Assembly: GCF_014202345.1 (NCBI RefSeq)
Contig: NZ_JACHGO010000007.1
Location: 124,001 to 188,000 of the forward strand
DNA from: Desulfovibrio intestinalis
GTDB lineage: Bacteria > Desulfobacterota > Desulfovibrionia > Desulfovibrionales > Desulfovibrionaceae
DNA length: 64,000 nt
Direction of reading: 5' to 3'
In this document: positions 50,598 to 60,900 of the stretch, piece after piece
Layout: each line of letters begins with the position of its first letter
Numbering within the stretch: position 1 is the first letter of the stretch
Notes under the pieces: generated by a model
Databases searched by the model: none
Told to the model about the DNA's origin: nothing
Seen by the model: the letters and a program-made list of their open reading frames with translations, nothing else
Program-made: the position numbers and the translations under genes

Positions 50598-52121
50598 CTA
50601 TCCCCTGTCCAGCACCCGCAGGGAAACAGCTTCGGCCAGATGGGCGGCGTCAATGCGTTCCAGACCTTCCATATCAGCGATGGTGCGGGCCATGCGCAAC
50701 ACTCGTGCGCAGGCGCGGGCCGACAGGGCAAGACGGTTTACCGCCGCTTCCATCAAGTCATGCCCGGCAGCGTCAAGCTCACAATGGACGTCCAGCAGCG
50801 CGCCGGAAAGCTCCGCATTGCAGCGCGGGCCGTCATCCCCATAGCGCTGCCTCTGCACCGCCCGGGCGGCAAGCACCCTTTCACGCATGGCGGCAGAACT
50901 TTCTCCTGCGCGGCTTTGGCGCAAATCCGCATAGGGCACCGCCGGAACTTCCACATGCACGTCGATGCGGTCCAGCATAGGGCCAGACACGCGCGCCTGA
51001 TAGCGGGCCCGCTGGTCTGGGCGGCAACTGCATTCATGTGTGGGGTCGCCGTGATAGCCGCAGGGGCAAGGATTCATGGCCGCTACCAGCATGCAGGCAG
51101 CGGGAAAAATTACGCTGTGCGCGGATCTGGCAATGTGCACAACGCCGCCTTCCAGTGGCTGCCGCAGTGATTCCAGAGCGCTCTTTTGAAATTCTGGCAG
51201 CTCATCCAGAAAAAGCACGCCGCGATGGGAAAGGCTCACTTCGCCAGGGCGCGGGTAAGCGCCGCCGCCCACCAGGGCCACGTCTGAAATGGTGTGGTGC
51301 GGCGCGCGAAACGGACGCTGGCGCACCAGCCCCTGATGGTCGGGCAATTTACCCGCCACGCTGTAAATCTTGGTGACTTCAAGGGATTCTTCAAAATCCA
51401 GCGGAGGCAGGATGGTGGGCAAGCGCTGCGCCAGCATGGTTTTGCCACTGCCGGGCGGGCCAAGCAGCAGAACATTGTGACCACCCGCGGCGGCAATCTC
51501 AAGGGCGCGCTTGGCCGCCTCCTGCCCTTTGACCTCGGCAAAATCCAGGCCGTGAACGGGCGGCGGCACCTCGGTATTTTCCGGTTCCGGCAAGGGATCA
51601 AGGGGTTCCGCGCCAGCCAGAAAGGCCGCGCACTGCGCTATATTATGGGGAGTATACACGGAAAGCCCGCGCACAACGGCGGCCTCGGCCCCGTTGCCCG
51701 GCGGCACGATAATGCCAGCCGCGCCACGCTGGCGGGCCAGCAGGGCCAGTGGCAGAATGCCGCTTACCGGGCGCAGTTCGCCGCTTAACGAGAGTTCTCC
51801 GGCCATGAAGAACCGTTGCAGACCTTCGGCAGGAATGCCGCCAGAGGCGGCAAGCAACCCCACGGCAAGGGGCAGGTCATAGCTGGCGCCGCTTTTGCGC
51901 CGCCAGGCCGGAGCAAGATTGACAGTAACGCGCGCGGGCGGCAGCTTGAAGTTGGCCGCCCGCAGCGCTGCAAAAACGCGGTCTTTGGCTTCGCGCACCG
52001 CGGTCTCAGCCAGCCCCACCATAGTGAAGCCCGGCAGGCCCTGACGCACAAAGTCCACTTCCAGTTCCACGGGATAGGCGTCAACGCCTTCCACGCCGCC
52101 GCTGTTCAGCCGGACTACCAC
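50598..52121 (-). CDS. comM: ComM/YifB family Mg chelatase-like AAA+ ATPase
   Basis: About 507 residues, the usual family length, if it starts at the GTG at 52121, which has AAGGAGG four bases upstream. The longer frame to 52187 overlaps lepB and adds unmatched residues. The N-terminal ChlI-like domain has GVDAYPVELEVDFVRQGLPGFTMVGL; the AAA+ core has Walker A LLLGPPGSGKTMLAQRLP and Walker B GVLFLDELPEF; a Cys4-like CPCGYHGDPTHECSCRPDQ segment follows. ComM homologues extend D-loops in natural transformation and recombination. It follows lepB closely, so the two are co-transcribed. Confidence 0.88.
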   Translation of the reverse strand: MVVRLNSGGVEGVDAYPVELEVDFVRQGLPGFTMVGLAETAVREAKDRVFAALRAANFKLPPARVTVNLAPAWRRKSGASYDLPLAVGLLAASGGIPAEGLQRFFMAGELSLSGELRPVSGILPLALLARQRGAAGIIVPPGNGAEAAVVRGLSVYTPHNIAQCAAFLAGAEPLDPLPEPENTEVPPPVHGLDFAEVKGQEAAKRALEIAAAGGHNVLLLGPPGSGKTMLAQRLPTILPPLDFEESLEVTKIYSVAGKLPDHQGLVRQRPFRAPHHTISDVALVGGGAYPRPGEVSLSHRGVLFLDELPEFQKSALESLRQPLEGGVVHIARSAHSVIFPAACMLVAAMNPCPCGYHGDPTHECSCRPDQRARYQARVSGPMLDRIDVHVEVPAVPYADLRQSRAGESSAAMRERVLAARAVQRQRYGDDGPRCNAELSGALLDVHCELDAAGHDLMEAAVNRLALSARACARVLRMARTIADMEGLERIDAAHLAEAVSLRVLDRG

Positions 52122-52156
52122 CGGGCCTCCTTGCAGTGCATCAACCGCCGTAACGG

Positions 52157-52777
52157 CTATTCCACCTTTTTGCCCATGCGGTCCCAACGCATATTGTCAA
52201 GCCCGCCCCAAGACCAGTAAATACGCCAGGCCTTGGCACGAATGGCGCTGCGGTCCACAAAGCCCCAGAAGCGCGAATCCAGAGAATTGTCACGGTTGTC
52301 GCCCATGACGAAATACTTGCCCTCGGGCACCGTTACCGGGCCGAAGTTGTCGCGCACTGGCTCTATGCGGTCAGGCTGGGTAAAGCGGATATAGCCTTCC
52401 TTGACGGCTTCGCCATTGCGGAAAAGCTGCTTGCCGCGCACTTCAATGACATCGCCGGGAACACCCACAATGCGCTTGATGTAGTCGACGCTGGGGTCAT
52501 TGGGATATTCAAAAATGATGATTTCGCCGCGCTGCGGGTCGCTCCCCTTGTAAACATAGTGGTTGGTAAAGGGAATCTTGACGCCGTAGGCAAATTTGCT
52601 GGCAAGCAGGTGATCGCCCACAAGCAGGGTTTGCAGCATGGATTCAGATGGTATTTTGAACGCTTGCACTACGAATGTACGAATTACGAGAGCAAGCAGC
52701 AGGGCCACAAAAAGTGCTTCGCCATATTCGCGCCACAGGGGCTTTTTGGCAGGCGCAGATCTCAAAAGCGTGGTCAT
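52157..52777 (-). CDS. lepB: Signal peptidase I
   Basis: A 206-residue membrane peptidase from the ATG at 52777 (AAGGAA upstream); the longer frame to 52843 has no site. One transmembrane helix lies at about 20-38. The Ser-Lys dyad is visible: S46 in IPSESM and K101 in YIKRIVGVPGD. GDNRDNSLDSRFWGFV is the third family motif. It removes Sec and Tat signal peptides of exported proteins. It stands between the purine permease (upstream, separated by a terminator) and comM. Confidence 0.94.
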   Translation of the reverse strand: MTTLLRSAPAKKPLWREYGEALFVALLLALVIRTFVVQAFKIPSESMLQTLLVGDHLLASKFAYGVKIPFTNHYVYKGSDPQRGEIIIFEYPNDPSVDYIKRIVGVPGDVIEVRGKQLFRNGEAVKEGYIRFTQPDRIEPVRDNFGPVTVPEGKYFVMGDNRDNSLDSRFWGFVDRSAIRAKAWRIYWSWGGLDNMRWDRMGKKVE

Positions 52778-52891
52778 ATGGTGCTGTTCCTTATTCTTTA
52801 TGGCCCTAATGGCCCAATTGCATGCAGGCTGCAAAGTATGCACTTATGCGCCGCCAAAGGCAAGATGAGGTGAAGAATCTTCGTAAAAGCG

Positions 52892-52918
52892 AAGCCCCGG
52901 CGCAGAACGCCGGGGCTT
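52892..52918 (-). terminator. Hairpin terminator after the purine permease
   Basis: An 11-bp stem AAGCCCCGGCG/CGCCGGGGCTT with a 5-nt loop, 25 nt downstream of the permease stop on the minus strand. Confidence 0.75.
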
Positions 52919-52943
52919 GAATATCGACGGTTGCCGCGCCAGC

Positions 52944-54254
52944 CTAGGGCAGGCGCAGGGCAAAGTTGATCACAAAGCAGATGGCAATGCAGAGCATCAC
53001 GATGTTCAGATCCTTGAAGCGCCCGGACAGAGCCTTGATGCCCACCCAGCTCACAAAGCCGAAGCCAAAGCCCGTGGCGATGTTGAAGGTCAGCGGCATG
53101 CTGATGATGGTCAAAAACGCGGGCAGCGCCACGGTGAAGTCCTTAAAGCTGATGCGCCCCACTTCCTGCATCATCATCGCGCCCACAATAATGAGCACGG
53201 GCGCGGTAGCGTAGGCAGGCACCATGCCCACCAGGGGCGAGAAAAAGAGCGCCAGAAAGAACAGAAAGGCAATGGTGACGGCAGTGAGACCCGTACGGCC
53301 GCCCTCGGCCACGCCAGCGGCGCTTTCAAGGTAGCTGGTGGCCGTGGTAGCGCCCAATGCGGCGCTGGCCATAGTAGCCATAGAGTCGGTGATAAGGGCT
53401 TTGTCCAGATTTTCGATGTGGCCGTCTTCACGAATGAAGCCAGCTTTTTGCGAAAGACCGATGAGCACGCCCATATTGTCAAAAAGGTCCACCATCGTCA
53501 GCGTGAAGATAATGGAAATAAGACCGTGGTGCAGTGCGCCCTTGATATCCATCTGCATAAAAGTTTCAGTGGGCATGGGCAGGCTGGTGGAGAAAATCTG
53601 GCCCTGCGGCAAAGGCGTCACGCCAAGCACAATACCCGCCACTGTAATGACCAGAATACCGATGATCATTGCCCCGCGCACGCGCAGCGCCATCAGACCG
53701 CCGATAAGAAAAATACCCACCACAGAAAGCAGGGTTTGGGGATTGCCAAGATTGCCCAGCGTCACAAAGGTGGCCGGATCCGCCGCCACAATGCCGCAGC
53801 TTTTCATGCCGATAAAGGCAATGAAGGCCCCGATGCCCACCACAATGGCAAACTTGAGGTCCATCGGCACAGCGTTGATGATGAGCTGACGGATGCGCGT
53901 AACAGTAAGCAGCAAAAAAACTATGCCCGAAATGAACACTGCGCCAAGGCCCGTCTGCCAGGAATAGCCCGCAGGGCCACAGACGTAGTAGGCAAAAAAG
54001 GCAGTAATGCCCAGGCCGGGCGCGACGCCCACAGGAAATTTGGCCCAAACGCCCATCACAAGCGTTGCGATAATGGTCACCCAGATGGTGGATGCCACGG
54101 CGGAATCCTTGGGCATACCCGCGTCAGCCAGCATGCTGGGCACCACAAAGATGAGGTAGCACATGGCCATGAAGCTGGTGAGACCGGCCAGCATTTCTCT
54201 TTTGACCGTGCTGCCCCTTGCAGCGGGATTGAACAATTTTTCCAGCACACTCAT
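52944..54254 (-). CDS. NCS2 family purine permease (AzgA/GhxP-like)
   Basis: A 436-residue inner-membrane protein with about 12 to 14 hydrophobic segments and no signal peptide. MLAGLTSFMAMCYLIFVVPSML, APGLGITAFFAYYVCG and MVDLFDNMGVLIGLSQKAG are typical of the AzgA (adenine/guanine/hypoxanthine) branch of the NCS2 permeases, rather than the uracil/xanthine branch. Substrate is probably a purine base by proton symport. AAGGAGG precedes the ATG. No purine riboswitch sequence was recognised in the long leader upstream (54255-54500), although it can form hairpins. Confidence 0.88.
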   Translation of the reverse strand: MSVLEKLFNPAARGSTVKREMLAGLTSFMAMCYLIFVVPSMLADAGMPKDSAVASTIWVTIIATLVMGVWAKFPVGVAPGLGITAFFAYYVCGPAGYSWQTGLGAVFISGIVFLLLTVTRIRQLIINAVPMDLKFAIVVGIGAFIAFIGMKSCGIVAADPATFVTLGNLGNPQTLLSVVGIFLIGGLMALRVRGAMIIGILVITVAGIVLGVTPLPQGQIFSTSLPMPTETFMQMDIKGALHHGLISIIFTLTMVDLFDNMGVLIGLSQKAGFIREDGHIENLDKALITDSMATMASAALGATTATSYLESAAGVAEGGRTGLTAVTIAFLFFLALFFSPLVGMVPAYATAPVLIIVGAMMMQEVGRISFKDFTVALPAFLTIISMPLTFNIATGFGFGFVSWVGIKALSGRFKDLNIVMLCIAICFVINFALRLP

Positions 54255-54973
54255 GGCGTTTCCTCCTTACTGTGCGACGCCAAACGGGGTTCGAACATGG
54301 GAACCAACCCCAGAAAAAGCTCAAAATACCCAGACGCCCGCCATGCGGGATTACCGTCATTAATTACGCAGTTTACCGCTCAGATTCAGGTATCGAACTC
54401 TGGGCAGGCATGGGCATGAGCTTCAACAAACTGTATGGATATAGAGTGCAAGAGCGGTAAAAAAACCGCCCTCGTAATGAAGGCGGCAGGATGCCACATA
54501 CGGCTTGCCATGTCTACATGCTTTTAGCCGCGCCCTGCCTTGAAAAATGGAAATTCTCCGGCTGCCGGAACAGGTGAAAAAATCGCAATAAATCACGCCT
54601 GCCTGTTCTGTGTCAGAGCACGCATCGGACCAGCCATGCACGGCCCAATTTGTGGGTTCACGGCCTGTGCCCCTGTCCCTCGCGGCTGGTATTATCTACA
54701 CGCCGAACATTTCTTCACGTATCTGTATTTTTGTGAAGGCACGGCGTCCAGCCATACCGCACAGATGCGGTTGGGCAGATGCCCGGCCCAACACCAAAAA
54801 AGCTCGCGCTCCAAACCCTTACCAGAATATTTTTAACTGACAGATTTTCAGCTGACAGCTGTTCATTGGCAACAAGAAAAGCGGCCTTCTTCATAATGAA
54901 TGGGTACTGTTATGTACGCAACCAAGATGAAAAAGACCGCTCACTTACAAGAAAAAACAGAGTAAAAACAGCC
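54255..54973. other. Long leader region upstream of the purine permease
   Basis: 719 bp with no gene. Base pairing near the start (GGGGTT...AACCCC around 54288-54313) and a TTCGAAC stretch are visible, but neither a purine riboswitch nor a tRNA can be folded from it by eye. Confidence 0.4.
54880..54941 (-). terminator. Hairpin terminator after the small lipoprotein gene
   Basis: AGCGGCCTTCTTCAT at 54880-54894 pairs with ATGAAAAAGACCGCT at 54927-54941; the two imperfect positions become G-U pairs in minus-strand RNA, which fits a leftward transcript. Confidence 0.6.
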
Positions 54974-55129
54974 TTAACGGCCTACGCCAACACTCGTCTG
55001 CATCTGCCCCTTGGGCTGCACGCGCACGCCCTGCCCGCAGCCCGAAAGCACCAGAGGAGCCAGAAAGGCCAGCAGTGAAAGACAGAGCAGAAAACGGCGG
55101 CCAGTGCGGCGGGAACCTGCATCAGGCAC
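54974..55129 (-). CDS. Small lipoprotein overlapping cysE
   Basis: A 51-residue frame starting at GTG (55129), with CAGGAG about 8 nt upstream inside cysE. The GTG overlaps the cysE stop by 8 bases (GTGCCTGA), so its translation is probably coupled. It has a short basic N-terminus (GSRRTGRR), a hydrophobic stretch LLCLSLLAFLAPLVL and a lipobox LSGC, then about 20 polar residues ending SVGVGR. A small outer- or inner-membrane lipoprotein of unknown function. The following hairpin on the minus strand fits its end. Confidence 0.6.
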   Translation of the reverse strand: MPDAGSRRTGRRFLLCLSLLAFLAPLVLSGCGQGVRVQPKGQMQTSVGVGR

Positions 55130-56033
55130 GCGGGCGCTCCTGAAGAATGCGCGCGCCTTCGGGCACGTCCTGGGTAATCCACACATTACCGCCGATAACC
55201 GCGCCCTTGCCAATGGTCACGCGGCCAAGAATGGTGGCCCCGGCATACACTGTCACGCCATCACAAAGAATGGGATGCCTCGGTATGCCCTTGGTCAGGG
55301 TGCCGTCCGCATTTTTGGGGAAGGACAGCGCCCCCAGGGTGACGCCCTGGTACAGGCGGCAATTGCGGCCAATAACACAGGTTTCACCAATAACAACGCC
55401 CGTGCCGTGGTCAATAAAGAACTCTTCGCCAATGGTCGCGCCGGGGTGCAGGTCAATACCCGTGGCCGAATGCGACATCTCGGATATGATGCGCGGGATC
55501 ACCGGCACATTGAGTTCATACAGCTCATGGGCAATGCGATGGTGCAGCATGGCCTGCATGGACGGATAACAAAAAATGGTCTCGCCCGGGCTTGTGGCTG
55601 CGGGGTCGCCTTCATAGGCGGCCTTGGCGTCGCCCGCCAGCAGCCTGCGAATTTCGGGCAGGCGGTCCATAAAAGCCCCGGCGGCTTTTTCGCCATCAGA
55701 CTCGCAGGACGTGCAAGGATTGCTGTCGCCCGCGCAGCCAAAGCAGAAACCGCGCACTATCTGCTCGCACAGCATGCGGTAGATGGTGTCGAGATTGGCC
55801 GAAAGATGGTAGCGCATGGACTCGCGCCATACCCGCGCGGAACCGAAGTAGCCCGGAAAAATGGCCGCCCGCAGGCGTTCCATAATTTCGGTAAGGTCCT
55901 TCAGCGAAGGCATGGCCGCGCCCTGTGCCGGACGGTGCCACACCGCGTCCAGAGACGAAGGATGGCAAAGGCGTTCAACCACGCTGTCCAGCAGGGGCAT
56001 GGTTGTTGCCTTGAGGTCACGCATTTCACTCAT
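55122..56033 (-). CDS. cysE: Serine O-acetyltransferase with Cys4 insert
   Basis: A 303-residue enzyme from the ATG at 56033 (MSEMRDLKATTMP); the longer frame to 56150 lacks a site. It makes O-acetylserine from serine and acetyl-CoA, the sulfide acceptor for cysteine synthesis. A helical N-terminal half is followed by a left-handed beta-helix of hexapeptide repeats (DLHPGATIGEEFFIDHGTG..VIGETCVIG..YQGVTLGA). Between the helical region and the active domain lies C97-x2-C100-x6-C107-x2-C110 (CFGCAGDSNPCTSC), not seen in E. coli CysE and suited to bind zinc or an Fe-S cluster. The usual long feedback-inhibited C-terminal tail is short. Confidence 0.9.
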   Translation of the reverse strand: MSEMRDLKATTMPLLDSVVERLCHPSSLDAVWHRPAQGAAMPSLKDLTEIMERLRAAIFPGYFGSARVWRESMRYHLSANLDTIYRMLCEQIVRGFCFGCAGDSNPCTSCESDGEKAAGAFMDRLPEIRRLLAGDAKAAYEGDPAATSPGETIFCYPSMQAMLHHRIAHELYELNVPVIPRIISEMSHSATGIDLHPGATIGEEFFIDHGTGVVIGETCVIGRNCRLYQGVTLGALSFPKNADGTLTKGIPRHPILCDGVTVYAGATILGRVTIGKGAVIGGNVWITQDVPEGARILQERPRA

Positions 56034-56233
56034 AGTAACATCCTGTGTTTTTCTTTTCTTGTATACCGAACGGCATGCTGCCGCAACACCGCTGCAAAGG
56101 CAGTCAGAACCGTAAGAAACACGGGGGCTAAGACGCACAGACCGCGCCAATCAGACATGCGGGTAAACTTTTCCGCCATAACGCCGATAGGTACAGTGTA
56201 GCGGGATTAGCCCCCGCTGCAAAGGAGCATGCC

Positions 56234-56419
56234 ATGAATGAAGTACAAATGGGCATGAGCGTTGCCATCAGCCGTGAAGCCCTGAATTTTCAGGCCAGCA
56301 TGTCTGCTGCCGTTATCAACGGCAGCATCGGCAAGGGTCAGGAAATGCAGGCCCTCATGGACAAGAATGCCGGGTTGGCGGCTCAGGGCATTGGCGGCAA
56401 GGTCAATATTGAAGTGTAG
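56234..56419 (+). CDS. Small hypothetical protein (YjfB-like candidate)
   Basis: A 61-residue protein with AAAGGAG in good position before the ATG. It is Ala/Met/Gly/Gln-rich and predicted mostly helical. Its size and composition resemble small YjfB-type putative motility proteins, but there is no clear diagnostic motif, so this is only a hint. No signal peptide or membrane helix. It is monocistronic, divergent from cysE. Confidence 0.6.
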   Translation: MNEVQMGMSVAISREALNFQASMSAAVINGSIGKGQEMQALMDKNAGLAAQGIGGKVNIEV

Positions 56420-56852
56420 GGCATGTTACGCTTGAAATGCCGCAAGGGTTTGCTCTCAGATTCTTGCAGCGGGATGCGTAACGCAAGCCTTGCTTGCCCT
56501 TATGCGCCCGTTTCACGCATAGCTGCTTTAAAGCAGAGTAGCTTTGAGTATATATGCTCTCAAAGTTTAAAACACGCCCGCTACGGCGTTAACCGCGCGA
56601 ACAAATAGCACTTACGCCTCTACGGCGGGTGTCCGCTCACGCAGCCGCCTGAGCATTTCAAAGTGAAAAGGCTCTACTGCCAGCAACGCGCCAGCATGAA
56701 GGCCGCAGGTTGAAGCCTGCGGCCTTCATACATCAACAATACTCTGCGTTGACAATTTCCGCTCTTGGAGTAAGCCTGTACGCCACCGACCCGGACGTTT
56801 TCATGGGCCCAGCCCAGGCCGGACGGCCACTCCGCCCCCAAGAGGTATTGCT
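56420..56852. other. Intergenic region with terminator
   Basis: Besides the hairpin at 56696-56729 it shows CTTTGAG...CTCAAAG at about 56540-56565. No gene is seen. Confidence 0.5.
56696..56729 (+). terminator. Hairpin terminator
   Basis: A 14-bp perfect stem ATGAAGGCCGCAGG and its complement with a 6-nt loop. It lies 280 nt after the small hypothetical gene. Confidence 0.65.
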
Positions 56853-57776
56853 GTGAAAATTCTTGTTACTCCCCGCTCTTTTGGCAAAACCAATCCCGAA
56901 CTGTTCGACCGTCTGGCGCAAGCCGGGCTTGAGGTCGTGCGCAACGACAGCGGCGGCATCCTTTCCGCTGACATGATGCGTGAAAAGCTGGCCTCCTGCC
57001 AGGGCGTCATTCTGGGTGTGGACCCTATGGACGCCTCGGTACTGGCCGCCGCGCCGGAGCTTAAAGCCATCGCCAAGTACGGCGTTGGGCTGGATAATAT
57101 TGATCTTGAAGCCTGCAAGCAGCGCGGCATCGCCGTGTCACGCACGGTTGGGGCCAACAGCAACGCCGTGGCCGACTACGCACTTACCCTTATGCTGATG
57201 GTGGCGCGCAAGGCCGGGCTTATCGACCGCCGCTGCCGCCAGAAAGACTGGAGCAAGATCACCAGCATCGACCTTTTTGGCAAAACCTTGGGCATCATTG
57301 GCCTGGGAGCCATTGGCCGTTGCGTGGTCAAACGCGCGCAGGGCTTTGGCATGAAGATTCTGGCCCACGACATCGCGTGGGACGAAGCCTGGGCCAAGAG
57401 CGAAGGCGTGGAACGCGCGGATGTGGACCGCATTTGCCGTGAGGCGGATTTCATTACACTGCACACGGTGCTGACGGACGAAACCCGCAATTGCATCAAT
57501 GCCCAACGCCTTGCCAGCATGAAAAAAACGGCTGTTATCATCAATACCGCACGCGGCGGCCTTATTGACGAAACCGCCCTGCTGGCCGCCCTTCAGGCAG
57601 GCAGCATTTACGGCGCGGGCCTGGACGTGTTCGAGCAGGAACCCCCGGCTGATCCGGCATGGTACGAACTGGACAATCTGGTCATGGGGTCGCACTGCTC
57701 TTCCTCCACAGCTGGAGCCACCGAAACTATGGGTCACATGGCCGTGGACAATCTTTTGCGGGATCTGGGGCTGTAG
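56853..57776 (+). CDS. D-isomer-specific 2-hydroxyacid dehydrogenase (phosphoglycerate dehydrogenase-like)
   Basis: A 307-residue NAD-dependent dehydrogenase starting at GTG (56853), with AGAGG upstream. The nucleotide-binding motif is GIIGLGAIGRCV with a following DIAWDEAW acidic residue for NAD. The substrate-site arginine is in INTARGGLIDE, and a histidine stands in GSHCSSST. It lacks the C-terminal ASB and ACT domains of long SerA, so it is probably not feedback-controlled by serine. Phosphoglycerate, hydroxypyruvate or another 2-hydroxyacid may be the substrate; the sequence does not decide. It is followed by a strong terminator. Confidence 0.88.
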   Translation: MKILVTPRSFGKTNPELFDRLAQAGLEVVRNDSGGILSADMMREKLASCQGVILGVDPMDASVLAAAPELKAIAKYGVGLDNIDLEACKQRGIAVSRTVGANSNAVADYALTLMLMVARKAGLIDRRCRQKDWSKITSIDLFGKTLGIIGLGAIGRCVVKRAQGFGMKILAHDIAWDEAWAKSEGVERADVDRICREADFITLHTVLTDETRNCINAQRLASMKKTAVIINTARGGLIDETALLAALQAGSIYGAGLDVFEQEPPADPAWYELDNLVMGSHCSSSTAGATETMGHMAVDNLLRDLGL

Positions 57777-57810
57777 CCGCTAGCACTGTTTTATTTTGAG
57801 CTGATTTGAA

Positions 57811-57847
57811 AAAGCTCCAGAGCTTCTGCTCTGGAGCTTTTTTAGGC
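57811..57847 (+). terminator. Rho-independent terminator
   Basis: A 13-bp perfect stem AAAGCTCCAGAGC/GCTCTGGAGCTTT with a 4-nt loop, followed by a T tract. Confidence 0.9.
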
Positions 57848-57951
57848 TATCGTTCTGCCGAGATTGAACTCCGGCAGGGTTCACGCCGCGGTGCAGCAGG
57901 CGGCCCGGCCTACCCGGAACCGCACATACTGCCGCTTCAATACTATAATCT

Positions 57952-60900
57952 CTACCCGTTGGTTGTCGCCATCTGGATTGTGGCTTTGGCTACTGCATCG
58001 TCATCCGAATGTGTGCTTATGGAGTAGTCTCCGTTGGACCATACATTGCTGTCGGCGCTCTGGTGCCAGTCATGACTGAGTGTGACGGACTTGTCCGTAT
58101 CATTGATGGTCACACCTATTTCTGCCAGCGCCTTCAGATTGGTAAGGCAGGAAACGTCGTCACCGCAGATGACAACCTCAACTCCGGTGGCGTTTTTGCT
58201 GTCGGCAAAGGCTCCCATATCGGCAGTCGCCACCAGCAGCACGTCGATGCTGTCGTCCACCACGGTTCCGTCGCTGGCCACTGAGCCGCCAAAAATCACA
58301 TCGTTGGCGTGAAAGACAAAGATATCATTGCCGGAACCGCCGTAGAGGTGATTGGACCCCTCGCCGCCGTCAAGAAAATCATTGCCGTCGCCGCCGTAAA
58401 GATGATCGTTGCCAGCATTACCATAAAGGGCGTCATCACCACGACCACCGTAAAGGATGTCGTCGCCAGCGCCGCCGGAAATGTGGTCATTCCCGGAGCC
58501 GCCATAGATGATGTCGCTGCCAGCGTCGCCGCCAAGAGTATCATGCCCGCCATTGCCAGACGCGTCAGCCTCTGTGCCAAAAATCAGCTTGCCGCCGTGT
58601 CCGTCCCAGTCGTGCACATTGATGTTGAGATGCAGATCTCCTGTGACAGGATTGCCGTGCTCGGCATTGTCCGTGACAGTAAAGCTGAAAGTTTCCTTGA
58701 GGACGCCGTATTCCTGATACGCGGCACCCATTTTTGCAATGGAGGCTTCGTCGGTATGCAGCGAGTAGGAGTATTCGCCGTCCGCACCCACATGCAGTGT
58801 GCCAAAATCCAGCTCTTTATCGCCAACAGCACTGAAATGCAGCACGCTGCTGTCGGCATCCGTAGCGAGGGTGCCTGACCATGCGTGGAACCCGTCTGGC
58901 CCGACCGATAAAAGCACTGGCTCCTGGTTGGTGCCCAGAATATTCACGTTCAGGTCATGATACACGGTTGCGGCATGACCGTCGTTGACGCCCAGAGACA
59001 GCCCGAAGGTCTGGTTGCCCACTTCGCCAGCTCTGATGGCTCCTGACAAGGAGGCATCGGGCGTGAACTCGTAGCTCCAGTCCCCGTGGGCATTCTCTGT
59101 AAAGGTAAAGACGCCCAGTGCCGCAACGTTGATGTGATCGCCGTTGGTTATGGCGTATTCCTTGCCTTCATACTTGAGAGAAAGGCTGAGGTGATCTGTC
59201 TCATCAAAATCGTGGAAAGTGAGGCAGCCGCCACTTTGGCCCGCACTGGCATCCACTGCGTAGGTAGCCGTATCAATGACCGGAGCATCGTTAGCGCCGA
59301 CGAGACCCAGCTTCAGTTCCTGCGTCGCCATTGCGCCAACCGCGTCTTTTACCACAACGGTAAACGTGCCGATGTGCTCTGTCTGCGGCGAGCCATCCTC
59401 ATTCAAGCCCAATGACTTCAGCTTTTCCTTGCCGTCATCATTCAGCTCAAAAGAGTATTTTCCATCATTGTCTATGGTGAGAGTGCCGTAGCCGTTCACC
59501 ACATACTTGCCGTTTTCAACATGCGTTAAGCCGCTTCCCTGAACAGAATACGTCAGATTGTCGCCATCGGCATCGGCGGCAACAATCGTGCCGCTGGTCG
59601 TATATGTTTTGCCATCGTCTGTGATGCTCGTATCCACGGGGGCAGTTGTAATCGTGGGAATACTGTTGGTTCCCGTGATGGATACCGTAAAGTCGGCAGA
59701 GGCGCTGCTGTTGTCCGTTCCGCTTTGGTCATCAGCATTGATGCTGACCGTGATATCCAGCTTTTCGCCCTTGTTGATCAGGGCCAGGGAGTCCACATCG
59801 CCCACAAAACTGTATTTGGCGCTGCCGCTGTTGGAGCCGCCCGCGTTCTCCAGTTCCATATGGCCCATCTTTACAGCGCCTTCAGTGCCAGGAGCGCACT
59901 GCTTCCAGCCACTGCCGTCCTTGACCGCCCAGATATCCAGATGCGTGTGGTCGCTGTCGCTGCCATCCACCGCACGTAAATCGTGGCCATCGACCTTTCC
60001 GCCAAGGGAGAGATTCACCTCATCCTTGGAATCCACGTCCTTGAATTCCAGCTTACCACCCACGGTGTAGTCTGTGCCAAAGTCGCTATGCGTGAGATCG
60101 CGCAGCGCGCCAGAACCTGCGGCTCCGCTTCCATCGGCATTGTGCAGGCTGATAACCGGGGCGTCGTTGGTGCCCGTGATGGTGATGGGCAATTCCGCAG
60201 TAGCCTTACCATCGTGGCCATCACTTACCTGGATGGTAAAAGAGATGTCCTTTGTTTCGCCATCACCAAGAGCCTGCACCGTCGAGCTGCTGGTGTTGAG
60301 ATGGAACTCGTAGCTGCCGTCCTTACCCATAATAAGGGTGCCGAGCTTTTCTCCACTTTCTTTATCAATATAATCTTGCATGCCCGTGGCGCTGCCAATA
60401 ATGGTGTAGCTGAGGCCATCCCTGGTGACGCCGTCGCTGGCCACATCGGGATCTGCGCCCACAACTTTGCCTGTCACGACCATCTGTGCGCCGCCGTCTT
60501 CAACTACGGTGTGTGCAGAGCCTTCCGCCAGCATAATCTTGCCATCCGCGCCCGTAAGTGTCGGGGCGTCATTGGCATAGTCGAGCCTGGCTTTCAGGTC
60601 GACTGTGACTTTATCATCAGAGGTGGCGCCATTGGAAAGCGTCAGCTTTGCCGTATCTTCCACAACGCCGCTGTAGTTGGTGCTGTCCGCATCTTTGGGC
60701 GCGGCGTACGTATAATCAAACTTGCCGTCAGCGCCCTTTGTGATGGTGAAGACACCGCCCTTTTCACCCACAACAGTGTAGGTTCCGTCACCATTATCAG
60801 TGAGGTTTTTACCGGCGCTAGGCGTGAGCTTATCCGTTTCGCCTGCGTCAATATCGGCCACCTTGAAGGAACCCGCAGGATCCGTGTGTTCCCATACGCC

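Noticed and set aside
54255..54330. A TTCGAAC stretch in the leader of the purine permease that looks like a tRNA T-loop
   Set aside because: No 5-bp T-stem can be paired around it and no D- or anticodon arm follows; I take it as chance.
52917..54419. A 500-codon frame on the plus strand opposite the purine permease
   Set aside because: Antisense shadow; the permease on the minus strand has the ribosome-binding site, membrane segments and family motifs.
54255..54500. A purine riboswitch upstream of the purine permease
   Set aside because: No sequence resembling the conserved junction and loop segments of the purine aptamer was found on the minus strand.
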